Shown piece by piece: positions 53,182 to 61,037 of a DNA stretch of 64,000 bases. The notes below the pieces were generated by a model, which did not search any database, was not told the DNA's origin, and saw nothing but the letters and a program-made list of their open reading frames with translations. Position 1 is the stretch's first letter; every line of letters starts with the position of its first letter. The position numbers and the translations under genes were made by a program. The stretch is from Domibacillus sp. PGB-M46 (GTDB taxonomy: Bacteria > Bacillota > Bacilli > Bacillales > Domibacillaceae), in NCBI RefSeq assembly GCF_022668875.1, contig NZ_JAKGCR010000001.1, positions 366,318 to 430,317 of the forward strand, read 5' to 3'.

Positions 53182-55014
53182 TTATATAACCGCTTCTTCC
53201 ATAACGGCTTTTAGGTTTTCTTTCGTATTGGCAATTTCAATCAAGTTATCCCGCAGTTCGTTGTTTCCTTTCTGAGGAAGACAGCTAACAAATTTCCAAA
53301 GAACTTCCCCTTCAACCACTCCGGCTTTTCCAATATGAATCTTAGGAAAGATCTGTTCAGGATGCACTTCGTTTTCATTAAGGAGCTCTTCGTACATTTT
53401 CTCCCCTGGCCGCAGACCGGTGAAGTGAATGCCGATTTCTTCTTCGGTGTAGCCGGAAAGCTTGATTAGGTTGCGGGCCAGATCGACGATTTTGACCGGT
53501 TCACCCATATCGAGTACAAAGATTTCGCCGCCGCGTGCTAGGACACTGGACTGTATGACCAATCGGGATGCTTCTGGAATCGTCATAAAGTAGCGAGTCA
53601 TATCTTCATGTGTAACAGTTAAAGGACCACCTTCTACAAGCTGCTTTTTAAATAGCGGAATGACTGAGCCGCGTGAACCGAGTACATTGCCGAACCGGAC
53701 GGCAGTAAAGGTCGTGTTTGGAAATTCCCGATCCAACTGTTGGATAACCATTTCAGCGACCCGTTTGGTTGCCCCCATCACGTTCGTTGGATTGACCGCT
53801 TTGTCGGTTGAAACAAGAACGAATCTCTTTACTCTTGCATTTGCGGACGCTTCAGCTGTGTTTTTTGTACCAAAAATATTATTCTTTACTGCTTCTTTCG
53901 GATTGTACTCCATCAGTGGAACGTGCTTATGTGCCGCAGCGTGGTACACTACATCCGGCTGGTGTTCAGCAAGCACATCAAACATACGCTCACGATCCTG
54001 TACATCAGCGATGACTGGTATAATATCAATCAACCCTTTATAACGCTTACGCATTTCCATATCAATCTGGTAAATACTGTTTTCACCGTGGCCGACAAGC
54101 ACAAGTTTCTTCGGCTGAAACACGGAAATCTGCCGGCAGATTTCTGAGCCGATTGAGCCGCCTGCACCGGTCACTAAAACCGTTTTGCCTGTAACCGTTT
54201 CTGCAATGGCTTCAATATCCAACTCAATGGGTTCGCGTCCAAGCAAGTCTTCTACCGCAACATCACGGAGCTGGCTGACGGAAAGCCGTCCGGTGATCAC
54301 ATCTTCAATCAGCGGCATAATCTGCACTTTTGCCTCTGTTTTGGCACATTGATTATAAATGTTTTTGATTTGCTGGCGGTTTAGGGATGGAATCGCAATA
54401 ATAATATGTTCAATCCCATGCTCTTCCACTAGATAAGGAATATTCCGCGTCGTGCCCAGAACGGTAATACCATGAATTTGCAGACGCAATTTCTTCAAAT
54501 CATCATCTACAAATAAAACCGGTTCGAATTCTGAGTCTTTGCTGAGCAGCTGGCGTACAACAATCGAGCCGCCTGACCCCGCGCCGACGATCATGGTACG
54601 CTTACGGTTCACTTTTGGCTTTAGTAAGTAGTTGTCCCGATAAAAGCGCCAGGTGAAACGGGATCCGCCAATAGACAAAACATGAAGCATCCATGTAATC
54701 ATGAGTACACGAAAGTAAACGTCATGAAAAGCGACTAACTGCACGATTGCCGTTAAAGCAATAGAAAAAGTGACCGCTTTAACAATCGCAATCAGCTCAC
54801 GGACACTCGCATATTCCCATGCCTTGTGGTAAAGCCGGTAAATCGCTGCAAATAAGTGATGGCTCACAAGCAGTGTCAGTGAGCTGATCAGAAGGGTACT
54901 CGGACTGTAAATATTCATATAAGGATGTAAAATAAAATAACCGATATAGATGGAAAACAGAACAATGGCTGAATCAAGTCCAATTAAAAAGGATATTCTT
55001 CGCTGATAAGCCAA
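53182..55014 (-). CDS. Membrane nucleotide-sugar 4,6-dehydratase, PglF/EpsC/CapD-like
   Basis: 610 residues. Four N-terminal membrane segments (about 10-125), a CoA-binding-like Rossmann region (about 140-260), then the dehydratase domain: VTGAGGSIGSEICRQ, LVSTDKAVNPTNVMGATKRV, RFGNVLGSRGSVIPLF. The retaining UDP-GlcNAc 4,6-dehydratase makes the 4-keto sugar used by the PglE-like enzyme. The start codon is TTG with AGAGGTG seven bases upstream. First gene after the EAR RNA and its terminator, as epsC is in B. subtilis. Confidence 0.93.
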   Translation of the reverse strand: MAYQRRISFLIGLDSAIVLFSIYIGYFILHPYMNIYSPSTLLISSLTLLVSHHLFAAIYRLYHKAWEYASVRELIAIVKAVTFSIALTAIVQLVAFHDVYFRVLMITWMLHVLSIGGSRFTWRFYRDNYLLKPKVNRKRTMIVGAGSGGSIVVRQLLSKDSEFEPVLFVDDDLKKLRLQIHGITVLGTTRNIPYLVEEHGIEHIIIAIPSLNRQQIKNIYNQCAKTEAKVQIMPLIEDVITGRLSVSQLRDVAVEDLLGREPIELDIEAIAETVTGKTVLVTGAGGSIGSEICRQISVFQPKKLVLVGHGENSIYQIDMEMRKRYKGLIDIIPVIADVQDRERMFDVLAEHQPDVVYHAAAHKHVPLMEYNPKEAVKNNIFGTKNTAEASANARVKRFVLVSTDKAVNPTNVMGATKRVAEMVIQQLDREFPNTTFTAVRFGNVLGSRGSVIPLFKKQLVEGGPLTVTHEDMTRYFMTIPEASRLVIQSSVLARGGEIFVLDMGEPVKIVDLARNLIKLSGYTEEEIGIHFTGLRPGEKMYEELLNENEVHPEQIFPKIHIGKAGVVEGEVLWKFVSCLPQKGNNELRDNLIEIANTKENLKAVMEEAVI

Positions 55015-55064
55015 TAAGCTGCACCTCTTTCATTTGATAGTCTTGATGTCTCAAACACAACACG

Positions 55065-55125
55065 TAAAAACAGCTAATAGAAACACACTGCTGTGAATGC
55101 GCTTTTATTAGCCGTTTTTTCTATT
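55065..55125 (-). terminator. Intrinsic terminator downstream of the EAR RNA
   Basis: Minus strand ACGGCTAATA / TATTAGCTGT arms plus AAGCGC / GTGTTT pairing above, followed by TTTTT. It lies in the leader of the PglF-like gene, in the position where the EAR element must allow read-through. Confidence 0.7.
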
Positions 55126-55140
55126 TTTATTTAAATAAAT

Positions 55141-55243
55141 GGGCATTGAACCCGCCCTCACACCGCGCGCTTGACGACAGGCGTCTAAGCGTTCCGTTTC
55201 CCGGAACACCACCGCGCGGCCGAGTGCCTCCTTTGATAAAGGT
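55141..55243 (-). ncRNA. EAR (epsC) processive antitermination RNA
   Basis: About 103 nt, GC-rich, on the minus strand. Landmarks in order: CCTTTATCAAAGG hairpin, GGCACTCGGCCGCGCGGTGG, hairpin GTTCCGGGAAACGGAAC, GACGCCTGTCGTC, GCGCGCGGTG, and GGGCGGGTTCAATGCCC at the 3' end. This agrees with my recollection of the Bacillales eps-associated RNA, which lies between the kinase genes and epsC, exactly as here. Known function: lets RNA polymerase pass terminators in long eps/capsule operons. Confidence 0.82.
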
Positions 55244-55305
55244 AGAAGAGACATTACCTGATTGACGATTCATAAACAGTAAGACTTTTAGGTTACTTTC
55301 AAGTA

Positions 55306-56061
55306 TTAAAACAGTCCGAGGAATTTCTTTTTACGGGCAACGTGATGCGGCGGTTCTTTTTCTATGTATCTGCCTGATAACACAGCTTCTGCGTTTTCCT
55401 GAAAGTATGCAGCGTAGTCCGGGTCGATCGCGTTATAAGCCTGCACAAGACCAAACCCGCGTGATGTTGTATTGTGGGCATCGCTGGCGACAAAGTGGGT
55501 TAAGTTGGCTTCGATCAGCTGCATCGACAAAGCTTTTACCTTTTTGCCGAACTGACCGTTCACAGATGCCGCAGTTACTTGAGACAGCGCCCCGTTTTTG
55601 ATGAGCTTGTACAGCTTGTTCGGGTCTTCCGAAATAGCTGCGTTTCGTTCTGGATGAACAATGATGGGGGTGATGCCTTTTAGCTGCATGTCAAACAGCA
55701 GCTGTTCTGTAAAAGCGGGAATAGAGCTGGACGGAAATTCAATGAGCATATGGGCAGAATGATTAACCGGCACCAGCCGGTCGTTTTGGTAGTCTTCGAG
55801 AAGTTCGCCGTACAAACGGACTTCCTGCCCCGGATAAATCGTTATATCAAGCCCCATTTGCTGTATTTGTTTATTTAAATCGGCTACGGCAGGTTCAATA
55901 GCAGATCTTTCATTATGGTATTTGCCGTTTTGGTGATGGGGAGTGGCGACAATCGCGATGATCCCCTCTTCTTGCGCGGCTTGGGCCATCTCCAGGCTTT
56001 TGGTTAATTCGCTGGCACCGTCATCAAACCCCGGCAAAATGTGACAATGAAGATCAATCAT
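55306..56061 (-). CDS. PHP-family protein tyrosine phosphatase, YwqE/CapC-type
   Basis: 251 residues with the metal-binding PHP motifs IDLHCHILPGFDDG, TPHH, IIVHPERN and FVASDAHNT. It dephosphorylates the partner tyrosine kinase and thus sets capsule synthesis. AAGGGAG precedes the ATG. Third gene of the kinase module. Confidence 0.92.
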   Translation of the reverse strand: MIDLHCHILPGFDDGASELTKSLEMAQAAQEEGIIAIVATPHHQNGKYHNERSAIEPAVADLNKQIQQMGLDITIYPGQEVRLYGELLEDYQNDRLVPVNHSAHMLIEFPSSSIPAFTEQLLFDMQLKGITPIIVHPERNAAISEDPNKLYKLIKNGALSQVTAASVNGQFGKKVKALSMQLIEANLTHFVASDAHNTTSRGFGLVQAYNAIDPDYAAYFQENAEAVLSGRYIEKEPPHHVARKKKFLGLF

Positions 56062-56159
56062 AATTGCAGCAACTCCCTTCTTATTTGAATCCGATTTATT
56101 TTATCATACAAAACGGAAATAACATACAAATTTTCAAAATATGCTCAAAAATAATGAAA

Positions 56160-56879
56160 TTACTCAGAACCGTAATAGTAATAGTAGGCAGATTCCTTCA
56201 TATTACGATTATTCAGTACAACACCAAGCAATTTTGCCTTGGCGCTTTGCAGCAAGTCTTTCGCTTTTTGTGCGCCTTCTACTTCCGTTTTGCCGCTGTT
56301 TATAACCAGCACAGTGCCATCACATTGGTTGGCGAGCACCTGCGCATCAGTCACAGCCAGTACCGGGGGCGTGTCAAAGAAAATATAATCAAAGTTTTCC
56401 TGTGCTTTTGCCAAAAATTCTTTCATCGCAAAAGATCCAAGCAGTTCAGCCGGGTTTGGCGGAATCGGGCCGGATGGCAGCGCGGATAAGTTTTCTACGT
56501 TGGTTTGCACACACGCTTCTTGAAGCGTCGCCTGGTTGGTTAGCACGTTTGTAAGACCGACTGTATTTTGCAGGCCGAATGTGTAGTGCATGGTCGGCTT
56601 ACGCATATCGGCGTCAATAATGAGTACTTTCTTGCCCTGGTTCGCAAACACCACGGCAAGATTTGCCACTGTGGTTGATTTTCCTTCGCCCGGGCTCGTT
56701 GATGTGACAAGCATCGTACGAAGGGTTTCATCCACTGAAGAAAATAAAATGTTTGTCCGGATCGTCCGGTATTGTTCTGAAATCGGGGATTTCGGATCGG
56801 TATTTGTAATGAGCTTTCGTTTCGCAGCACCCGGCGCGGCCGGCTTTTGCTTGTTTCGCTTAAGAGCCAACAGTTTCAC
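56160..56879 (-). CDS. Bacterial tyrosine kinase, CapB/YwqD-type
   Basis: 239 residues. Walker A TSPGEGKSTTVANLA, Walker A' VLIIDADMRKPT, Walker B YIFFDTPPV, and a C-terminal cluster of five tyrosines (AYYYYYGSE) for autophosphorylation. It needs the membrane modulator for activity. It starts at a GTG (56879) or, with better spacing from AGAGGTG, a TTG at 56870, and overlaps the modulator gene by 11-20 bases. Confidence 0.93.
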   Translation of the reverse strand: MKLLALKRNKQKPAAPGAAKRKLITNTDPKSPISEQYRTIRTNILFSSVDETLRTMLVTSTSPGEGKSTTVANLAVVFANQGKKVLIIDADMRKPTMHYTFGLQNTVGLTNVLTNQATLQEACVQTNVENLSALPSGPIPPNPAELLGSFAMKEFLAKAQENFDYIFFDTPPVLAVTDAQVLANQCDGTVLVINSGKTEVEGAQKAKDLLQSAKAKLLGVVLNNRNMKESAYYYYYGSE

Positions 56880-57609
56880 CTCTTACGGCTGTTTTTTTAG
56901 AGTTGGATGGTTTTGCCCCCGGCTTGCCGCCTGATGCGTCGATCGTTGTGACGCCGCCCAGTACCGGAAGACCCAGCAGCTTTTCTACATCCTGTTCGGA
57001 TTTAATCGTGTTATCCAGATATTCAAGCAGGAACGCAAGACCCACGCCCGCCATTAAGCCGACGACCATTGCAATCGCAATGTTTAGGAGCGGCTGCGGT
57101 TTTACAGGAGACGGGTTTTCGCCGACCTCTGCCGGGGCAAGGATGCTGACGTTATCGACGTTCATGATTTTGACGATTTCGGCCTGGAAAACGCGCGCCG
57201 TTTCATTGGCAATATCTGCTGCAATGCCCGCACTTTCATCTTGAACGGTAATATTTACAACCTGGGAGTCCTGTTCGCTTGCGACGGTAATTTTCGACGA
57301 AAGCTGATCCGGTGTTAAATCAAGGTCTAAATTATTTGCTACCTTTTCTAAAATAGCCGGTGACTTCATAATGACGTTATATGTGCTGATCAGCTGCAAG
57401 TTCGTTTGTACTTCAGCTGGATTGTACATTTGCTGTTCGTTCTTGGCTTGGTTGACAAGAAGCTGGGTAGATGCCTGATAGATAGGAGTTATAACAAAGT
57501 AGCTGATAATGCCGCTGATGAGTGCTGCTGCTATCGTAATCAGCACAATAAGTTTCAGCCTTTTTTTTAAGGTTTCAGCGAGTTCCTTCAGGCTGATTGT
57601 TTCTTCCAT
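56860..57609 (-). CDS. Chain-length/kinase modulator, YveK/CapA (Wzz) type
   Basis: 249 residues. Two membrane segments (about 18-39 and 175-197) around an extracellular Wzz-like domain (VTPIYQASTQLLVNQAKNEQ), and a cytoplasmic tail (VEKLLGLPVLGGVTTID) that activates the kinase. CAGGAGG precedes the ATG. First gene of the capsule operon. Confidence 0.92.
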   Translation of the reverse strand: MEETISLKELAETLKKRLKLIVLITIAAALISGIISYFVITPIYQASTQLLVNQAKNEQQMYNPAEVQTNLQLISTYNVIMKSPAILEKVANNLDLDLTPDQLSSKITVASEQDSQVVNITVQDESAGIAADIANETARVFQAEIVKIMNVDNVSILAPAEVGENPSPVKPQPLLNIAIAMVVGLMAGVGLAFLLEYLDNTIKSEQDVEKLLGLPVLGGVTTIDASGGKPGAKPSNSKKTAVRGETVGS

Positions 57610-57642
57610 ATGATGCCTCCTGATATGTAAGTAGTCTAGGAC

Positions 57643-57651
57643 ATTATAGCA
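57643..57651 (-). promoter_or_regulatory. Extended -10 promoter of the capsule operon
   Basis: TGCTATAAT on the minus strand, about 34 bases upstream of the first ATG; no good -35. The eleven bases ATGCTATAATG recur in the divergent promoter at 58061. Confidence 0.65.
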
Positions 57652-58060
57652 TAGGAATTTGTCAGATTTAACATGAATTTCGTATATTTAGTGTAAATTT
57701 GTAGATTTTAACTTGACATTTAAAAAATAAAACAAATTATTCCTATATGAATCACATATATCCAAAAAGTCTGCAAAGTGGAACTCTTTCAGGCGGAGGG
57801 AGGATGGAAGGTGCCGGGATACGGCTGTGAATGATTTATTACAGATAAATAAATATATTAATGAAAATTTAACATAATTATCCAAAATACGTTCCCATCT
57901 TACGTGATCCAGATTTTTGCATTCCCTTTCGTTTTGCCAGGCGGCACCTGCAAAGCGAGACAACATTTTTTCGTTTACGGATATTATCTTTTAACATTGA
58001 TACGTTTAAAGCTTTTTTCTCCAACTTACGATATATTTCTTCATATTCTTCCAGACAATC

Positions 58061-58071
58061 ATGCTATAATG
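58061..58071 (+). promoter_or_regulatory. Extended -10 promoter of the membrane-anchored protein gene
   Basis: ATGCTATAATG, TATAAT at 58065-58070, about 36 bases before the TTG start; weak -35. Confidence 0.65.
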
Positions 58072-58106
58072 AAAATAATTCAAAAACTAGTGGAGGATGG
58101 TAGTGT

Positions 58107-58991
58107 TTGAGAAAGTTTATTAAAATTGCTTTGCTCGTCTTGCTTCTTGTGGTTGTAGCAGGGGCTGGCGCTGTCTATTATTTTACAAATGTAAAAGAAT
58201 ACGACGTTGCCGACAAAGAAGTAGACAAAATCATTGAAGATCCCTATTCCATTGCATATCCGGAAGCAACGCCGCTTCCTGGAGGTGTGCAAAAAGATGA
58301 AGAAGGACTGGTGGTGGTCGATAAGAGGGGGAACTTTATCCTTCAGGATGGCAGTACAATGAGTCCGGATGAATGGTTTTCTTCTCCGGAGTACACGAAA
58401 GCTGTTTCACCTGGAGCAGCCAATACAGCTTCGGGCAGTGCCGGGGCTGCCGCGGACGGAACAACTGGAGGAAATGCTGATACAGCCGCTCCTGCAGGTG
58501 GTTCTTCTAGCGGCACACCTTCAGCCAACGGGAATTCAGCTGGCAGTTCTGGCAATGGGACATCCTCAGGCAGCAGCAATTCGGCTGGCGGTTCCGGGGG
58601 TGGAACAGCAAATAACAATTCTGGATCTGCCGGCGGAGCAGTGACCGTCGATACGATTAAGTCCCGTTATGCCGGATCTTTTTCTTCGCTGGAAGGTCAA
58701 GTAGATTCTCAGCTTAATTCATTGATCAGCCAGGCAAAAGCAGAATACGGAGCCAAACAAGCCGCTGGCGAAACGGTCAATCCTGCTTATTTCTACCAAA
58801 AATACAGCGGAGCCGCTTCAGGTGTTGAAGCAAAAACAGATGCGGCTTTTAACTCGCTTTATACCGGATTAACGAGTGAGTTAAAAGCAAATGGCTTCAG
58901 TGCTTCACATGCCGAACAATATAAAACCGAGTACGAAGCCACAAAAGAAGCACGGAAAAATGAGTTGCTCAGCAAAGTCGCCGGAAAATAA
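58107..58991 (+). CDS. Membrane-anchored protein with low-complexity linker and shared helical domain
   Basis: 294 residues, function unknown. N-terminal membrane anchor (about 6-27), a short acidic domain (30-95), a Gly/Ser/Ala/Asn-rich linker (about 97-180), and a C-terminal helical domain (about 183-290) with QLNSLISQAKAE, TDAAFNSLYTGLTSELKANG and AEQYKTEYEATKEA. That domain is repeated at the C-terminus of the next gene, which is SLH-anchored instead. The start is a TTG with GGAGG ten bases upstream. Possibly a link between membrane and cell wall. Confidence 0.75.
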   Translation: MRKFIKIALLVLLLVVVAGAGAVYYFTNVKEYDVADKEVDKIIEDPYSIAYPEATPLPGGVQKDEEGLVVVDKRGNFILQDGSTMSPDEWFSSPEYTKAVSPGAANTASGSAGAAADGTTGGNADTAAPAGGSSSGTPSANGNSAGSSGNGTSSGSSNSAGGSGGGTANNNSGSAGGAVTVDTIKSRYAGSFSSLEGQVDSQLNSLISQAKAEYGAKQAAGETVNPAYFYQKYSGAASGVEAKTDAAFNSLYTGLTSELKANGFSASHAEQYKTEYEATKEARKNELLSKVAGK

Positions 58992-59014
58992 TTGAATTCA
59001 AAAGGAGAATATCT

Positions 59015-60010
59015 ATGACACTTCGTAAAAAACTAGCAGTCACTACTTTAACACCTGTTTTGGCAGCATCCATTTTCGCTTCTTCCGTTTCAGCTGCCCA
59101 TTTCCCGGATGTAAAATCAAGCCACCGGGCTTATGAAGCGATTGAAGCAATGTCTGAAGCAAAAGTCATTACAGGGTTTCCAGATGGGACGTTTAAACAA
59201 TATCAAGCTGTGACACGCGCAGAAAGTGCCATTTTAATCGGGCGCGCGCTTGGCGTAACAGTGGGAACATCCACAAAAACATATACAGACCTGCCAAAAA
59301 CATCGAAAGCCTATCCTTATGTAGCGAAATTGATGGAACTTGGCGTGTTTGGTGAAAACAGCCGCTTTTATCCAGACCGCCCGCTCTCACGCTCTGAAAT
59401 GGCGATTATTTTAACACGTGCCTTTGATCTGCCGGCATCCGCTGATATGCCATTTACTGATGTATCACCAGCACACGGTGCAGCGTCATACATTCGCGCG
59501 CTTGCTGCCGCGGGTATTACAACCGGCATTGGGGATGGAAAATATGATCCATCCGGTATTGTAACGCGTGGACAAATGGCCATCTTCTTGGATAACGCGC
59601 TGAATTATGAACCAGGTACAGGCGAACCAACACCTGAGCCGGAGCCAACTCCTGATCCAAAACCAACTCCTGATCCAGATCCGGTAGATGTTGCAGCGAT
59701 TGAAGCTCCGTATGCAGCTGAGTTTGCGGCACTGCAGTCATCAGCGGTCAGCAAGCTGAACAGCTTGGCAAGCCAGGCAAAAGCAGAACTTGATGCAGGT
59801 GCAGAACTCAGTGTAGTGGCACCGAAGTACATGGGGCTTGCCGCTAGCCTTGAAGCTGAAACAGATGCCTCTTTTAATGAAATTTATGGACGTTTGACTG
59901 CTGACCTGGCAGCAAACGGCTACAGCACACAGTCTGCTGAAAAATACCGTACACAATACGAAGCAGCAAAAGCAAAATGGCAGTCTGATTTGATTGCACG
60001 TTTTCTTTAA
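59015..60010 (+). CDS. SLH protein with the same C-terminal helical domain
   Basis: 331 residues. Signal peptide (1-28), three SLH repeats (about 29-205), a PEPTPDPKPTPDPDP linker (about 208-225), then a helical domain (about 228-330) with KLNSLASQAKAEL, TDASFNEIYGRLTADLAANG and AEKYRTQYEAAKAK. It aligns over its whole length with the C-terminus of the preceding protein. AAGGAG lies before the ATG, 24 bases after the preceding stop, so the pair is one operon. Confidence 0.88.
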   Translation: MTLRKKLAVTTLTPVLAASIFASSVSAAHFPDVKSSHRAYEAIEAMSEAKVITGFPDGTFKQYQAVTRAESAILIGRALGVTVGTSTKTYTDLPKTSKAYPYVAKLMELGVFGENSRFYPDRPLSRSEMAIILTRAFDLPASADMPFTDVSPAHGAASYIRALAAAGITTGIGDGKYDPSGIVTRGQMAIFLDNALNYEPGTGEPTPEPEPTPDPKPTPDPDPVDVAAIEAPYAAEFAALQSSAVSKLNSLASQAKAELDAGAELSVVAPKYMGLAASLEAETDASFNEIYGRLTADLAANGYSTQSAEKYRTQYEAAKAKWQSDLIARFL

Positions 60011-60020
60011 TAAATGAAAG

Positions 60021-60055
60021 AAAGGAGCCCCTTTTCAACATGGGGCTCCTTTTTT
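60021..60055. terminator. Bidirectional terminator
   Basis: AAAGGAGCCCC / GGGGCTCCTTT with a 10-base loop and T-run; it ends the plus-strand pair, and the minus-strand SbsA-Ig gene stops inside it. Confidence 0.88.
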
Positions 60056-60583
60056 GAGTTCATTTTCGTATGCTTTCAGCTTATTGGTGCCTGCTGTCAA
60101 TTCAACCGCAAGGCGGAATCCGCCGTCGGCAAAGTTCATAGGAATTTGATTCGATGGGAAAATAACCGGTGTTCCGATTACATCCGCATCCACTAAAAAC
60201 GGAAACTTGATCGGTGTTTTTAGCGCTTTTCCTTTAACTGATTTAATGTCGGGACTAATGTACAATGTATACTGACCATTAACATAATCAGCTTTTGGTG
60301 AGACCTTTACCAGATTTTCATCAACGGTAAAAGCCGTTTCAACTTTTTCTCCATCTGCGTTCACGATAAACAAATTATCCTCATTAATACTGGACGCATC
60401 TAAATTGGTAGTAAACTTGATTGTCCACGTTTTATCGAGTTCTTTCGTCGTTTTGCCTTCCATCTCTTGCCACTGAATTTCTTGAGCCACAGTGCTTTGT
60501 GTCCCTGACATCGAAAAAGCGCTGGAAAAGACTAGTAGAACAACCATGCGCGAAATACCCAACCCTGTAAGAAGCTTCTGCAT
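60035..60583 (-). CDS. Secreted protein with SbsA-type Ig-like domain
   Basis: About 182 residues. Signal peptide (1-35) and one Ig-like domain (about 48-135: TWTIKFTTNLDASSINEDNL, YTLYISPDIKSVKGKAL) similar to the one in the SLH protein at 25877, followed by about 45 residues without recognised motif. Two adjacent ATGs exist; GGGAGGA fits the second (60583). The last codons lie within the terminator hairpin. Surface or S-layer accessory protein; no enzyme motif. Confidence 0.78.
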   Translation of the reverse strand: MQKLLTGLGISRMVVLLVFSSAFSMSGTQSTVAQEIQWQEMEGKTTKELDKTWTIKFTTNLDASSINEDNLFIVNADGEKVETAFTVDENLVKVSPKADYVNGQYTLYISPDIKSVKGKALKTPIKFPFLVDADVIGTPVIFPSNQIPMNFADGGFRLAVELTAGTNKLKAYENELKKGAPC

Positions 60584-60744
60584 CATTCCTCCCCCCTATA
60601 ATTCTTATATCTTTCTTTAGTGCTGCTAAATTAGCACTATTCTCATAATACGAAGTTCCCGTTAAAAGTATCCGAATTTTCATTTTTTACAATAGCATTC
60701 GGCTAATATGGAGGGGTGCTTGAAAAAATAATTTTTGCCAAATT

Positions 60745-60869
60745 GACCGGAAAAGTTGTGTGGTCTGCCGGAATTTCTTCAGATGGACCAGATTCTCTGC
60801 GCAACGACCGGAAAGTGGGAAGCTCGGCCATTGCACTTCCCACCCCTTTCTACTTCAATTTTTTCGGCC
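60745..60869. repeat. Helically phased CCGGCC array, copy D (degenerate)
   Basis: Cores GACCGG (60745), TGCCGG (60766), GACCAG (60786), GACCGG (60806), then TCGGCC (60824) and TCGGCC (60864). Spacings 21, 20, 20, 18, 40. Individual cores have drifted but the period and the 18-bp polarity switch match the other copies. A terminator follows directly at 60885. Confidence 0.5.
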
Positions 60870-60884
60870 GATGAACCCGAAAAA

Positions 60885-60937
60885 AGAAAAAAGACTATCC
60901 CATAAAAGGCAGTTTTCACTGACTGATGGGATAGCCT
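60885..60937 (-). terminator. Intrinsic terminator after the vWA protein gene
   Basis: Minus strand AGGCTATCCCAT / ATGGGATAGTCT with a long loop and TTTTTTC. It lies about 100 bases past the stop, next to the phased array. Confidence 0.75.
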
Positions 60938-61037
60938 CGCACCATACGGCTGCTAAAGTAAGGCAAGTGACCGGGCAGATCAATCCGTTTTATCGGTCGA
61001 ATGACGAGCCCTAGCGGTCACTTCTTGCTTTAACCGC

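Larger units (their letters stand above)
57610..58106. other. Divergent promoter region between the capsule operon and surface genes
   Basis: 497 bp, very AT-rich. Promoters are at both ends (listed separately). The middle (57700-58020) shows no gene; a 92-codon minus frame there lacks a binding site. Confidence 0.6.

Noticed and set aside
55141..55243. tRNA or tmRNA suggested by GGGTTCAATGCCC
   Set aside because: The T-loop-like end is part of the EAR RNA; no cloverleaf can be drawn and the genomic position fits EAR.
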